Shown here: one piece after another, positions 22,730 to 33,031 of the stretch | Position numbering within the stretch: the stretch's first letter is position 1 | How the letters are laid out: each line of letters starts with the position of its first letter | Source of the DNA: Vicia villosa | Lineage: Eukaryota; Streptophyta; Magnoliopsida; Fabales; Fabaceae | Assembly: GCF_029867415.1 (NCBI RefSeq) | Contig: NC_081183.1 | Coordinates: 52,712,336-52,776,335 of the forward strand | Direction of reading: 5' to 3' | DNA: 64,000 nucleotides | The notes under the pieces: generated by a model | Told to the model about the DNA's origin: nothing | Database searches by the model: none | The model's input: the letters and a program-made list of their open reading frames with translations, nothing else | Translations under genes and position numbers: made by a program

Positions 22730-24703
22730 GAGAAAAAGAGAAAGATTAAAGAAGGAAAGAAGAAAGTTATGAGTCCTCCCGTTCGTAATTTACCTTATCC
22801 TCATGCTCCCTCAAAGAAAGATAATGAGAGGCAATATGCTCGTTTTCTTGACATATTTAGGCAATTGCAAATTAATATTCCTTTTGGTGAAGCTTTAGAG
22901 CAAATGCCAAAATATGCCAAGTTTATGAAGGACATTCTCACAAAGAAAAGAAGTTACACTGAGCCCGAAACGGTTGTCCTAGATGCTAAATGTAGTGCCA
23001 TCATTCAAAGTACTTTACCAAGGAAGGAAAGAGATCCAGGAAGAGTTACTTTGCCGGTTACTATTGGTGACATTCATATTGGAAGAGGTTTGGTTGACAC
23101 GGGTTCAAGTATCAATTTGATTCCTTTGTCCATGGTCAAGAGGTTAGGCATTGTTGATATGAAAAATACAAGAATGACACTTCAATTAGCCGATAAGTCT
23201 ACAACTATGCCTTTTGGGATAGCGGAAGATTTACTTGTGAAAGTTGACAAGTTCTTCTTTCCGGTTGATTTTGTTGTCATTGATATGGAGGAAGATGTTG
23301 ATACCCCATTGATTCTAGGAAGACCTTTTATGAAGACGGCAAGGATGATGATAGACATTGATGATGGTTTGATGAAATTGAGGTTCCAAGATGAGGAAGT
23401 GTGTTTTGATCTCTCGGAAGCAATGAAACATCCAAATGATACAAGTGATTGTTTTAGAATTGATGCTATGGAGGAAGTTATCATGCAAGTTGAAAGTAGA
23501 GCTCATGTGTTCAATCCACTTGAGAAAACATTAACCAAAGCTCTTGATGTTCTCAATGAAGAAGAAGAAAAAGAGATTGAAGAGTGTTTGCGAGATCTTG
23601 ATGTTTTTGAAGAGATAAGTCCTTTAGAAGCAAAGATGGAGGAGTTGAAAGATGAGCCAAAGTTGGAAGAAACCAAATTAGAATTGAAGATGTTACCGCC
23701 CCATTTGAAATATGTTTTTCTTGAAGAAGGTGGTAAGAAGCCGGTGATAATTAGTGGTTCATTGTCTAAAAAGGAGGAAGAGAAATTAATTCATGTGTTG
23801 AAAACTAACAAGGAGGCGATAGGATGGGTTCTTTCCGATCTAAAAGGAATTAGTCCGGCCTATTGTATGCATAAAATTATGATGGAGGAGGATTTTAAAC
23901 CGGTAGCTCAACCTCAACGCCGGTTGAATCCTACAATGAAAGAAGTTGTAAGAAAGGAAGTGGTGAAACTATTGGAAGCCGGAATGATCTATCCTATTTC
24001 CGATAGTGCATGGGTGAGTCCAGTCCAAGTGGTACCAAAGAAAGGAGGAATGACCGTGATCACAAATGAAAAGAATGAGTTGATTCCGACAAGGACCGTG
24101 ACGGGTTGGAGGATGTGTATTGATTACCGAAAGCTTAACCAAGCTACTAGGAAAGATCACTTCCCTTTGCCTTTTATGGACCAAATGTTGGAAAGGTTAT
24201 CGGGTCAAGAGTTCTATTGTTTCTTGGATGGCTATTCTGGATACAACCAAATTTCTGTCAATCCGGAAGATCAAGAGAAAACGGCATTCACTTGTCCCTT
24301 TGGAATTTTTGCTTATAGGCGAATGCCGTTTGGATTGTGTAATGCACCGGCCACTTTCCAAAGATGTATGCAAGCTATCTTTTCGGACTTCATAGAAAAG
24401 ACAATGGAAGTTTTCATGGATGACTTCTCCGTTTTTGGAGCTTCATTTGATCTTTGCTTGAAGAATTTGGATGCCGTGTTGAAAAGATGTGTTGAAACCA
24501 ACTTGGTCCTCAATTGGGAAAAATGCAATTTCATGGTTACCGAAGGCATAGTTCTTGGTCACAAAGTTTCTTCCAAAGGAATTGAATTCGACCGAGCAAA
24601 AGTGGAGGTTATTGAGAAGTTACCACCGCCAACGAATGTCAAAGGAATTCGAAGCTTCTTAGGCCATGCGGGATTCTATAGGAGATTTATCAAAGACTTC
24701 TAA
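22730..24703 (+). CDS. pol: Athila Pol, protease-reverse transcriptase part (ends at premature TAA)
   Basis: The frame differs from gag; its nominal ATG (22679) overlaps gag and is probably not used. Protease: VDTGSSINLIP (about nt 23090-23125) has the catalytic D-T/S-G, and the downstream LILGRPF block is the family flap/C-terminal mark. Reverse transcriptase: VSPVQVVPKKGG, MCIDYRKLNQATRKDHFPLP, MPFGLCNAPATFQRCM and the active site FMDDF (about 24413-24427) are all intact. A TAA at 24701-24703 ends the frame inside the C-terminal part of reverse transcriptase, and the same frame resumes without a shift. In Athila, Gag and Pol normally share one frame, so the change at the A run is either a mutation or a programmed shift. 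Confidence 0.9.
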   Translation, partial: EKKRKIKEGKKKVMSPPVRNLPYPHAPSKKDNERQYARFLDIFRQLQINIPFGEALEQMPKYAKFMKDILTKKRSYTEPETVVLDAKCSAIIQSTLPRKERDPGRVTLPVTIGDIHIGRGLVDTGSSINLIPLSMVKRLGIVDMKNTRMTLQLADKSTTMPFGIAEDLLVKVDKFFFPVDFVVIDMEEDVDTPLILGRPFMKTARMMIDIDDGLMKLRFQDEEVCFDLSEAMKHPNDTSDCFRIDAMEEVIMQVESRAHVFNPLEKTLTKALDVLNEEEEKEIEECLRDLDVFEEISPLEAKMEELKDEPKLEETKLELKMLPPHLKYVFLEEGGKKPVIISGSLSKKEEEKLIHVLKTNKEAIGWVLSDLKGISPAYCMHKIMMEEDFKPVAQPQRRLNPTMKEVVRKEVVKLLEAGMIYPISDSAWVSPVQVVPKKGGMTVITNEKNELIPTRTVTGWRMCIDYRKLNQATRKDHFPLPFMDQMLERLSGQEFYCFLDGYSGYNQISVNPEDQEKTAFTCPFGIFAYRRMPFGLCNAPATFQRCMQAIFSDFIEKTMEVFMDDFSVFGASFDLCLKNLDAVLKRCVETNLVLNWEKCNFMVTEGIVLGHKVSSKGIEFDRAKVEVIEKLPPPTNVKGIRSFLGHAGFYRRFIKDF

Positions 24704-26572
24704 AAGATTGCAAAGCCTTTGAGCAACTTGCTCAACAAAGATAAGTCTTTTGTTTTTGATAATGCATGCCTTTTAGCTTTTAATGAATTGAAACAAAGAT
24801 TGACCACCGCACCCATAATCATAGCGCCCGATTGGAAACTTGATTTTGAACTAATGTGTGACGCTAGTGATTATGCGGTAGGAGCGGTGTTGGGTCAAAG
24901 AAAAGGAAATTTTTTTCATGCTATACATTATGCTAGTAAGGTTCTTAATGAAGCACAAATTAATTATGCAACAACTGAAAAAGAACTACTAGCTATTGTA
25001 TATGCATTAGAAAAATTTAGGTCCTATTTAATTGGTTTGAAAGTTGTTGTTTACACTGACCATGCAGCAATAAAGTATTTGCTTACCAAGCCGGATTCAA
25101 AGCAAAGGCTCATCAGGTGGATATTGTTACTACAAGAATTCCACTTAGAGATTAGAGACAAGAAAGGAGCGGAAAACTTGGTGGCGGATCATCTGTCAAG
25201 GTTAGTGAATGAAGAGGTAACGAACAAAGAAGAAGAGGTTTTGGAATCATTCCCGGATGAAAAGTTGTTCATGGTGGAAGAAAGGCCGTGGTTTGCTGAC
25301 ATGGCTAATCATAAGGCATCGGGTTGGATGCCGGAAGATTGGAGTAAAAGTGCAACAAAGAAGTTTCTCCATGATGCAAAATTTTATGTGTGGGATGATC
25401 CATACTTGTTCAAAATTGGTGTGGATGGTGTGTTAAGAAGATGTGTGACAAGAGAAGAAGCAATGAGAATCTTGTGGCATTGTCATAACTCACCTTATGG
25501 TGGACATTATGGTGGACAAAGAACGGCGGCAAAAGTTCTTCAATCCGGGTTCTATTGGCCGACGTTATTCAAAGATGCCTACTTGCATGCACAAAGTTGT
25601 GACAATTGTCAAAGAAGTGGTGGAGTGAGTAAAAGGAATGAAATGCCATTGACAAATATGTTAGAAGTGGAAGTGTTTGATTGTTGGGGAATAGACTTTG
25701 TAGGACCATTTCCTTCATCTTTTGGTTGTGAGTATATATTGGTTGCGGTTGATTATGTTTCAAAGTGGGTGGAAGTAATAGCATGTCCGAAAGCGGATGG
25801 AAAGACCGTAATCAAGTTCTTGAAGAAAAACATTTTTACAAGGTTTGGAACACCAAGGATTCTCATTAGTGATGGTGGCTCACATTTTTGCAACACACAA
25901 CTTGAAAAAGTCTTACAACAATATGGTGTGAAGCACAAAGTAACCACGGCCTATCATCCACAAGCTAATGGTCAAGCCGAAGTTTCTAACCGAGAAATCA
26001 AAAGAATCTTGGAAAAAACAGTTTCTTCGTCAAGAAAGGATTGGTCACAAAAGTTGGATGATGCTTTATGGGCTTACCGTACGGCATACAAGGCACCGAT
26101 TGGTTTTACTCCATTTCAAATGGTTTGCGGGAAGAGTTGTCATTTACCTGTGGAATTGGAGCATAAGGCATTTTGGGCCTTGAAGTTGCTTAACTTTGAT
26201 TCTAAGGCAAGTGGTGAAATGAGAAGATTGCAATTGCTTGAGATGGAAGAATTGCGATTACAAGCCTATGAATCCAACAAAATCTACAAGGAGAAAGTGA
26301 AGGGATATCATGATAAAAAGATTGTGGAGAAGGAGTTCAAAGAAGGCCAAATGGTTCTATTGTTTAATTCAAGGTTGAAGTTGTTTTCGGGCAAATTGAA
26401 ATCCAAATGGTCGGGTCTGTTCCGAATCAAAGAAGTAAAAGACTATGGAGCGGTTGTGCTTGAAAATCCGACAACAAATGAAAGTTGGACCGTGAATGGC
26501 CAAAGACTCAAGCCGTATCTTGGTGGTGAAGTCGATCGAAATTCGGAATCCGTTCCGATTTTTGATCCGTAA
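24704..26572 (+). CDS. pol: Athila Pol, RNase H and integrase part
   Basis: Same reading frame as the preceding Pol segment, separated by a single TAA. RNase [20 protein letters not shown] supplies the first Asp, followed by [17 protein letters not shown] and [13 protein letters not shown], matching the Ty3-gypsy RNase H fold. Integrase: zinc-binding HHCC ([11 protein letters not shown] to CDNCQRSG), then catalytic D,D,E as [16 protein letters not shown] and [13 protein letters not shown]. The C-terminal part (about nt 26300-26550) has a [23 protein letters not shown] block. No chromodomain is visible, as expected for Athila. Domains look complete; it would be translated only if the TAA were bypassed. 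Confidence 0.9.
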   Translation, partial: KIAKPLSNLLNKDKSFVFDNACLLAFNELKQRLTTAPIIIAPDWKLDFELMCDASDYAVGAVLGQRKGNFFHAIHYASKVLNEAQINYATTEKELLAIVYALEKFRSYLIGLKVVVYTDHAAIKYLLTKPDSKQRLIRWILLLQEFHLEIRDKKGAENLVADHLSRLVNEEVTNKEEEVLESFPDEKLFMVEERPWFADMANHKASGWMPEDWSKSATKKFLHDAKFYVWDDPYLFKIGVDGVLRRCVTREEAMRILWHCHNSPYGGHYGGQRTAAKVLQSGFYWPTLFKDAYLHAQSCDNCQRSGGVSKRNEMPLTNMLEVEVFDCWGIDFVGPFPSSFGCEYILVAVDYVSKWVEVIACPKADGKTVIKFLKKNIFTRFGTPRILISDGGSHFCNTQLEKVLQQYGVKHKVTTAYHPQANGQAEVSNREIKRILEKTVSSSRKDWSQKLDDALWAYRTAYKAPIGFTPFQMVCGKSCHLPVELEHKAFWALKLLNFDSKASGEMRRLQLLEMEELRLQAYESNKIYKEKVKGYHDKKIVEKEFKEGQMVLLFNSRLKLFSGKLKSKWSGLFRIKEVKDYGAVVLENPTTNESWTVNGQRLKPYLGGEVDRNSESVPIFDP

Positions 26573-27506
26573 AGCCGCCTCGGACCATCGAGCTAACCGA
26601 TGTTAAACAAAGCGCTAGTTGGGAGGCACCCCAACATTGTAAGTATTCTCTGTTTTATGTGCTTTGGGATGTTTGAAAAGTCGGTGGAGAAAAAATCGGG
26701 TGGAGCAGGCTGCTGAAAAACCAGAAAAACCAGGTTTTCTGTCATCCGCTCAGCGGACCCCCCTCCGTTGAGCGGACCTGCTAAAAACCAGAAAAATAAA
26801 AAAGGGCCCAATGGACCAAACCGGTCCAAAGGCCCATTTAAGAAAGAGATCTGTGGCTGAGCGGGTTCAGAACCCTAACTCACCACACTTTTGAAACATA
26901 CTTGCCTCCACTTGATTCCATTTCCATCTCCACCATTTTCAAAGCTTCAAAGTTCATTTTCTCTTCAATTTCTTGGTATATCGTGTTCTTCTTCAATTTC
27001 ATACAAGGTATGTGTTTTCTTTTCTGTTGCAATCTTGTGTTTAAACTATATTAGGGTTGTAGAGTTATGTTTCTTTTAGGATTTAGTGTGCTTTGGTAGT
27101 ATAAGTAAGATTAGAGTGTAAATTATGTTTGATGTTAGTAAGAAATTCTGTTTAGGTTTTAGAGTTAGGTTAGATTAAATTGTAAATGTTAGGGTTTCTT
27201 GAATTTGATGTAAATATTCTTGTTTTCCACTATTTATGTGCTTGCTTCCTTGTGCTTGAAAGGGGTTTGAAACCCCATGGTTGATGCTGGTGCAGACCTG
27301 TGTTCTGCAGAGTTTTTGATTTTCTGCGCAGGTCCGCTGAGCGGACCCCCTCCGCTGAGCGGACCCTGCTGAGTGCAGAATGTTGTTTTTGTTTTCTGTT
27401 GGTTATGCAATGGTTTAGGGACTGCTTTCACACTACCAATGGACATGTAATATGCTATAAATGTTGATTTTGACGATGTTTGTTCGATGTTGTGTTGTTT
27501 TTGTAG
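26573..27506 (+). other. Athila non-coding spacer between pol and post-pol ORF
   Basis: No supported gene. Contains two pairs of the hairpin motif: TCCGCTCAGCGGA at 26745 and a variant at 26764, then two copies of TCCGCTGAGCGGA (27333 and 27351). The last two have G rather than C at the loop centre. Confidence 0.7.
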
Positions 27507-28189
27507 ATGTCGTCAAGAAGTGATCGGGGAAAGCGAGCTAGGCAATTGACAGGCTCAAGCTCAGGAGCTGCTCCGCAACCACCCTTCGATTCACATAGGT
27601 TTCTAGGTCCAGAACAGCAGGCAAGGTTTGAGAAATTGGTTGGTCGGAAGATTTGGCCAGAAAAGGTGTTTGACCTCCCACATAGAGGTAACTTTTATCA
27701 GTTTCTGGATAATATCGCGGAACGCCATTGGGAAGCTCTGATCTCTCCAGATACTCAAATCAATGCGGACCTTGTGCGTGAGTTCTATGCCAATGCGATT
27801 CTGATTGAGGGAAGGGTGTACACTTACACGTCCTATGTGAGAGGTAGGGGCATTTCTTTTTCAAGGGATGCAATTAACACTTTCTTGGGAAGACCGTCTC
27901 CTCGTGCTGCAGGTGAGAAGTGTGAGTATGCAAGGAAAAAGGCTGCAAAGACTTGGGATATGCAGGAGATCGCTGATCTGTTATCATTTGAGCGCCGAGG
28001 GTTCACTCTTAACCCTTCCGGTTATATTCAGAAGATGGACAGGAAGAACATGACTCAAATGGCACAGCTGTACACAGTTTTCCTCCTGAACAATGTCATG
28101 CCAAGGAGCCACACATCTGACCTAACCATTGACATGTCTTGTCTTTTGTTTTGGATTATGACAGGTGGAGAGGTGGATGTGGCTCAAAT
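27507..28189 (+). pseudogene. Athila post-pol ORF, 5' part (split by insertion)
   Basis: Open from MSSRSDRGKRARQ. Residues about 30-225 resemble the 'putative plant transposon protein' domain seen downstream of pol in Athila elements: PHRGNFYQFLDNIAERHWEAL, VREFYANA, YVRGRGISFSRDAINTFLG, and FLLNNVMPRSHTSDLTID. Its role is unknown; the region was historically called env-like, but I see no signal peptide or membrane segment here. The frame is cut at 28189 by an insertion carrying a 5-bp duplication (CAAAT) and continues in the same frame at 30891. Confidence 0.8.
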
Positions 28190-29395
28190 TGTAACACCCC
28201 AAATCTACCCGACGAATATTTAATAAAAATATTATGCGAAGTGAAGTTGAATAATTGATATTATTATTATTAATAAAAGTTGTTTTATTTTTCAAAAGAG
28301 TAAACAGGTTTTATCGGTTCATCCGAGTTATGTGCTATGTATCTATGATATATGTGATTAAGTTGTTTGTTGTTTTACGTTGAATGTGACATCCCAATTG
28401 TATGTTGAATTTCCGCACTCTGATTTTATTAAATATTTGTTGGGTAGATTTGGGGTGTTACAATTGGTATCAGAGCAAGTCGGTCCGTCCGGCCAGAGTT
28501 GTCTAATGTTGTTTATTCCTCTGTACGCGACAAGTGTGTGAAACACTGTCGGTACTTGTTGCTTTCTGGTTGTTGCAGGTATTAGTTTGAGAGAAGTGGG
28601 GGAGAAGCTTTGCTTCTCGGATGTGTTTTAGTTGGAAGTTGCAGAGAGGATGGTTGTCTTGGTGTTTCAGAAATTGAAGTCGCCGAAAGAATTTGCCTCT
28701 CGAGATATAAAAAGTTTGGGAGCGAGGAGTTGTGCTAAGGACTGTTTGGAAAGTGATTGAGTTGAAGAGAATGAGTTTTGGAGCGAAATTTCCGTAAGCA
28801 AAACGCAGGAAAATTTCTGAATCGTTATGAAACTTCAAAAATTCATAACTGGAGTTCTGGACGTCCGATTTGAGTCCCGTTTGAAGCGTTGGAAAGCTAA
28901 CGAGATGAACTTTCTTAATAAAATAGTGAAGCTTAGAATCTTGTTTTTATGATCCTAATAGTTGCCATATGATGTATATAGGTTGTATAATAATTTGTTT
29001 CATGAAAAATGATGGATTTATGAGGTTTTTATGTTGATTTTCGTGGCTGGACAGTAGCATTTTCGTACAGCAGTTTTTTGGTTTTTTTGACAGTATTTTC
29101 GTAACAGCAATTTTCTGGTTGCGGCAGCATTTTGCAAAACTTGTAAATTCAATAACTTTTGAACCGTAACTCCATTTTAGGCGCCGTTTGAAGCGCTAGA
29201 AAACTAATAATGTGTATTTTCTTATAAAAATAGTTTCATTTTCTGAAAATAAATTTAATTGGTTTGTAATGAGGTTTTTGTTGTGTCAGTGTATGATGTC
29301 GGTGTTTGCGCTTTCCGAAAACTTAGTAATCTCGTAACTTTTGACCCGGGTGTCCGTTTGACACGCCGTTTTGGACCGTTGGAAAGCTAAAATTA

Positions 29396-29421
29396 TTATA
29401 TATATATATATATATATATAT
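29396..29421. repeat. Short (AT)n microsatellite
   Basis: About 12 AT/TA dinucleotides within the nested insertion, directly after a 'gttggaaagctaa' module. Confidence 0.85.
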
Positions 29422-29839
29422 TGTAAAACTATTTTCAAAACCAGTAGCATAATTTTTGGTAAATCGATACAACTTTCCGTGCGAAATTAAGCTTCGAGAA
29501 TGTGTGGATTTTCTCGTACGTTGAATATGTTGTTTTGTCCTGGTTTAATGGAAATTGTTGATTATAAGTCTTATGACCAATGTTGAGTTGTTTTGTGTTG
29601 ATGTTGAACATGTCGTTGTTGCTTAGTTGTTATCGTTAAAATTGTTGTTGAATATGATTGATTAAGTTGTAGGCCTAAACGGCCAAAATTGAAAGTTGTT
29701 TAAGTTGTGGGTCGAACGACCAATGTTGGATTAAGTTGATGCAATTGATGCATGTTTAAGTTGTTGTTTAAGTTGTTGTTGTTCTGGTTGTTATTGTTGA
29801 TATTGTTGATTGGATGTCATTCATAACGTCGCATACATT

Positions 29840-29945
29840 GCATTGATTAAGTTGGCCTTGATGGCACCTGATTAAGTTGGCCTTGATGGCACCCTGTTTA
29901 AGTTGTTGAAATGCCTCGATAACCTGGCATATGATTAAGTTGGGA
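29840..29945 (+). repeat. About 28-bp direct repeats 'attaagttggcc-ttgatggcacc'
   Basis: Three to four degenerate units of about 28 bases end at the palindrome GGAGTTGTACTCC (29943-29955). The same repeat-plus-palindrome arrangement recurs at 46005-46099. Confidence 0.7.
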
Positions 29946-30186
29946 GTTGTACTCCGATGGATCCACATGCATTTGCACGTTTGAGTCGCATTTGAGTCGC
30001 ATTAGAAGTTGTTGTAATTTGACGTTGTTTGTTGATGTTGTTTTATTGCTGCTATTAAGTTGCCGTTGTGATGTCGTTGCTGTTGTGAATTTGTTGTTGA
30101 AGGTGAAGTTGTTGTTGTTATAAGTCGTTGTCGTTATTAAGATGTGTTGACTTAAGTTGTGTAATAGTTATTATACTATTGTTATG

Positions 30187-30336
30187 ATTGTTGTTACTAG
30201 TTGTTGCTAAAGTTGTTGTTATAATTGTTGTTACTAGTTGTTGCTAAAGCTGTGGTTATAATTGTTGTTACTAGTTGTTGCTAAAGTTGTTGTTATAATT
30301 GTCGTTACTAGTTGTTGCTAAAGTTGTTGTTATAAC
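30187..30336 (+). repeat. 37-bp minisatellite, four units
   Basis: Units read ttgttgttactagttgttgc followed by taaagttgttgttataa, with single substitutions such as 'agctgtgg' in the second unit. The stretch is GTT-rich and non-coding. Confidence 0.8.
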
Positions 30337-30890
30337 TGTTGTTGTTGGTTGTCATTATAATTGATTGTTTGAAGGTGGTGATGAAATTGTATGATTCTAT
30401 CTAATATAAAGATTATCATACTTTTGTTTATATTATTCGATATCTCACCCCTTCTGTAATGATGTTACCCATTATGGGTAACTGAGCAGGTACTCAAGAA
30501 TAGATGTGAAAGTTGAAGAAATTTATGAAGTTTTAGTTGCTGTTAGTTCGAGTTGGTCTTGCTCTGATACGTAGCACTCGGGGGGATGCTTTGTTATGTT
30601 GTAGTTATTACTAAGTGTTGCATAATTATAAATTGAATGATGTTTTAGTTGAATAAAGTTGTAAACTGAATTATAAGTTGAAAGTTGTAATTCTGTTGTT
30701 TTAATAATAAAAAGGTGGTTATTATTATATGAATAATTATGTTGTGAGTTATTCCGCCGAATGCTATGTATCCTGTTAAATGAAATACAGATTGTGTTGT
30801 TTAAGTTGAGAATGTGACATCTCATTTGATTGTTTGAAATTTGGCACTCTGATCTTAATATAAATGTTGGGTAGAAAATGGGGTGTTACA

Positions 30891-31403
30891 CAAATCATTT
30901 CTGAGGAGATTAGGATTGTGGCTTCAAGTGGTACCAAGTCAGGAACGAAGCCCTCTGCTCAGCTTGGCTTTCCAAGTTTGATAATGGGACTTTGCAGGAA
31001 AGCAGGTGTGGAGTTTCCTAATGTGGCAAGCATGAAATCCACTAGTGTTGTGGACACCGGTTATGTGCATAGGCACTGCTCTCCCAAGCTAGGTGTCCAG
31101 CAGCATCCTCAGCCATAGAACATGGCTCCTCCTGCTGGTGGTAGGTATAATGAAGAATTAGCTTGCAGGTACAATTGGGCGTATTTTGATGCCAACAGAA
31201 GATCGCAGGCGATGATTCATGATTCCCTGTGCAAGCTCTATCGCCACCAAGTCAACCCGGCGGATGTTCCCTCTTTTCCTACTAATGAGGATTATGAGGC
31301 TCATTGTACATGGCCTGCGGAGAGGCCATTTTTCAGAGAGGGGGATGGTGAAGAGGAAGAAGAGGAAGGAGATGGCATGGAGCAGGATGATGAGGAGGAT
31401 TGA
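30891..31403 (+). pseudogene. Athila post-pol ORF, 3' part (with in-frame TAG)
   Basis: The frame of the 27507 ORF resumes after the insertion with IISEEIRIVASSGTKSGTK and a FPSLIMGLCRKAGVEFPN block typical of this Athila domain. A single TAG at 31116-31118 interrupts it; the same frame continues through a Met a few bases on to a highly acidic tail (runs of Glu, Asp) ending at 31401-31403. The segment from 31122 could encode 93 residues by itself, but I see no sign that it is an independent gene. Confidence 0.7.
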
Positions 31404-33031
31404 GGATATTCAGTGTTTATTTTTTTTATTGTTGTTTATGTAGTTTATGTTTAGTTTTATAATACTTTGTTATTTACTTTTATGTTGTTGAACTAGTAGC
31501 ATAATTTCTAGTATTTTTTTTAGTATTAGTAACTACTTTTGTGCCATCCATATGAGGATGAGGTTTGTTGTACTTTGGTGGCCGTGGGTGCCACCCGAAC
31601 ATATTTTGTAGGCAACTTATGCCTTTGTTGATTAAGTATTTTGTTTAAGTAATGTGTGCTTGTGTGGGCAAGTTATGCCCTTGTTGTTATAATATTGTGT
31701 TTTAGTAGTAGAATAGTGTACATATATTATATGTTAAGGTGTAAATAATTTTTGACTTGTGTTTGTCTTGGAATAGAAGTGATGCTCTAAAGAAGAAAAA
31801 GTGATAAGGTGTGTCAACATCAAATACTTTGGATGGTGATGATGATATTCTTGATGATGTTCATACCAAGGTAAGTATTTTGTTGCTTTGTAGATTATAA
31901 GGTGACTATGAATTAAGGGCTTTACACAAAGTTTTGATCACAGTGCATTCTAGAAAATGGTGTTTGTGTTAGAATCAAAATTAGGACAAAACTAGATAAG
32001 TGAGTGGACTTCCATTGTGTACAAAAATAAGAGTGTTATAGTGATTGATGTTAACTCAAATGATTCATGTTTAATCTTGCTTTGTATGAGACATTAGAGC
32101 TTAGAAGGGATCGAGGCAAATTTTTTGAGTAGTATGAGAAAAACCACCTTAAACAAGGCTACCCGTGAGTGTGTGATCTTTTGTAACCAATTTTGAGCCT
32201 AAAATTTTTGTTTTGTCAAGTGACTCAAAGGAAAACACAATGAATTTTGATAACGAGAAGTGATTCACTTGACAATTTCTTTGGCAAACACTTAACCCAA
32301 TAGTACTTGAACCTTAAATGGAAAGCATTGATGTCTTTATAGATGTAAATGTTTAAAGTTGGGGAGAGATGTTTCTTAAAGATAAAGAAAAGAAAGAATA
32401 TGGTGGTGCAATGCATTCTTTGAAAAAAAAAAAGGAAAAACAATGATAAAAGAAAAGAAAAAAAAATGTGTTAATGGTCTAAAGAAAAGGAAAGAATGCA
32501 TTGTATGGTGAAAAACAAAAGGGTAACATATTAGTAGTGTTGTACATAAATAATGCTTTCCATGATCATTCGCCCTTTTTGTTTCAATGGCCGTGTACAT
32601 ATAATATCACTTGTTTGGAACCCAGGCCAAGTTACAACCCAATGAAGTCCTCAGTGATCTTTGTCTCTATTGTCTCGTGTGCATAGTATAGATGAATATA
32701 TGAATTGTTTTGGATGTGCATCATTACTAGTGAGTGTGATTTGTCCTTTATGCTATCATGGCAATTGTCCTTCAATTATTTTTGTGAAGTGAAACATAGG
32801 TGATTCATTCATGAACATTATCTCTTTAATGCAATTGTGTTGAAAGTTTGTGTTCAGAAAGTGGTTCATAGTCATGTTAGAATCTTGTACAAGCAAGGAA
32901 GACTTATCTTGTAGGTATGTAACTCAAGTTTGAACCATTCAATTGATGTTACTAACCTCATGTGATTCGATGTTGTATGTTTTTGAGCTAGCTTTGTTCG
33001 AGGACAAACAAAGATCAAAGTTGGGGAGAGT
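31404..33031 (+). other. Athila 3' non-coding region with two purine tracts
   Basis: About 1.6 kb without a supported gene. AAAGTTGGGGAGAG occurs twice: at about 32354-32367 inside the region and at 33017-33030 directly before the 3' LTR. The latter is the functional-position polypurine tract; the former is a candidate second priming site. A purine-rich A/G stretch lies at about 32380-32500. Confidence 0.75.

Larger units (their letters stand above)
28190..30890 (+). mobile_element. 2.7-kb LTR-type insertion in Athila, containing an embedded LTR end, primer site and leader
   Basis: Perfect 5-bp duplication CAAAT (28185-28189, 30891-30895). Ends TGTAACACCCC and GGGGTGTTACA. Length (2701) is close to the 2753-2811 of the array LTRs, and the inner order (cgtttgaagcgttggaaagc modules, GGAGTnnnACTCC palindrome, CTCTGATACG site, purine tract, terminal GGGTGTTACA) follows those LTRs in plus orientation. 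At 28190-28462 there is a separate 273-base LTR-like piece, followed by TGGTATCAGAGC (28465-28476) and a leader matching the array's leader. No ORF. Best read as a solo LTR of a related family that has absorbed an older LTR-primer-leader segment; an internally deleted element is the alternative. Confidence 0.75.

Noticed and set aside
28190..30890. Ordinary LTR retrotransposon with 270-300-base LTRs
   Set aside because: Its two ends are too diverged for an insertion younger than the Athila that contains it; a solo LTR with embedded older sequence fits better, though this is not proved.
31122..31403. Independent small acidic-protein gene
   Set aside because: It is in frame with the Athila post-pol ORF and separated from it only by one TAG.
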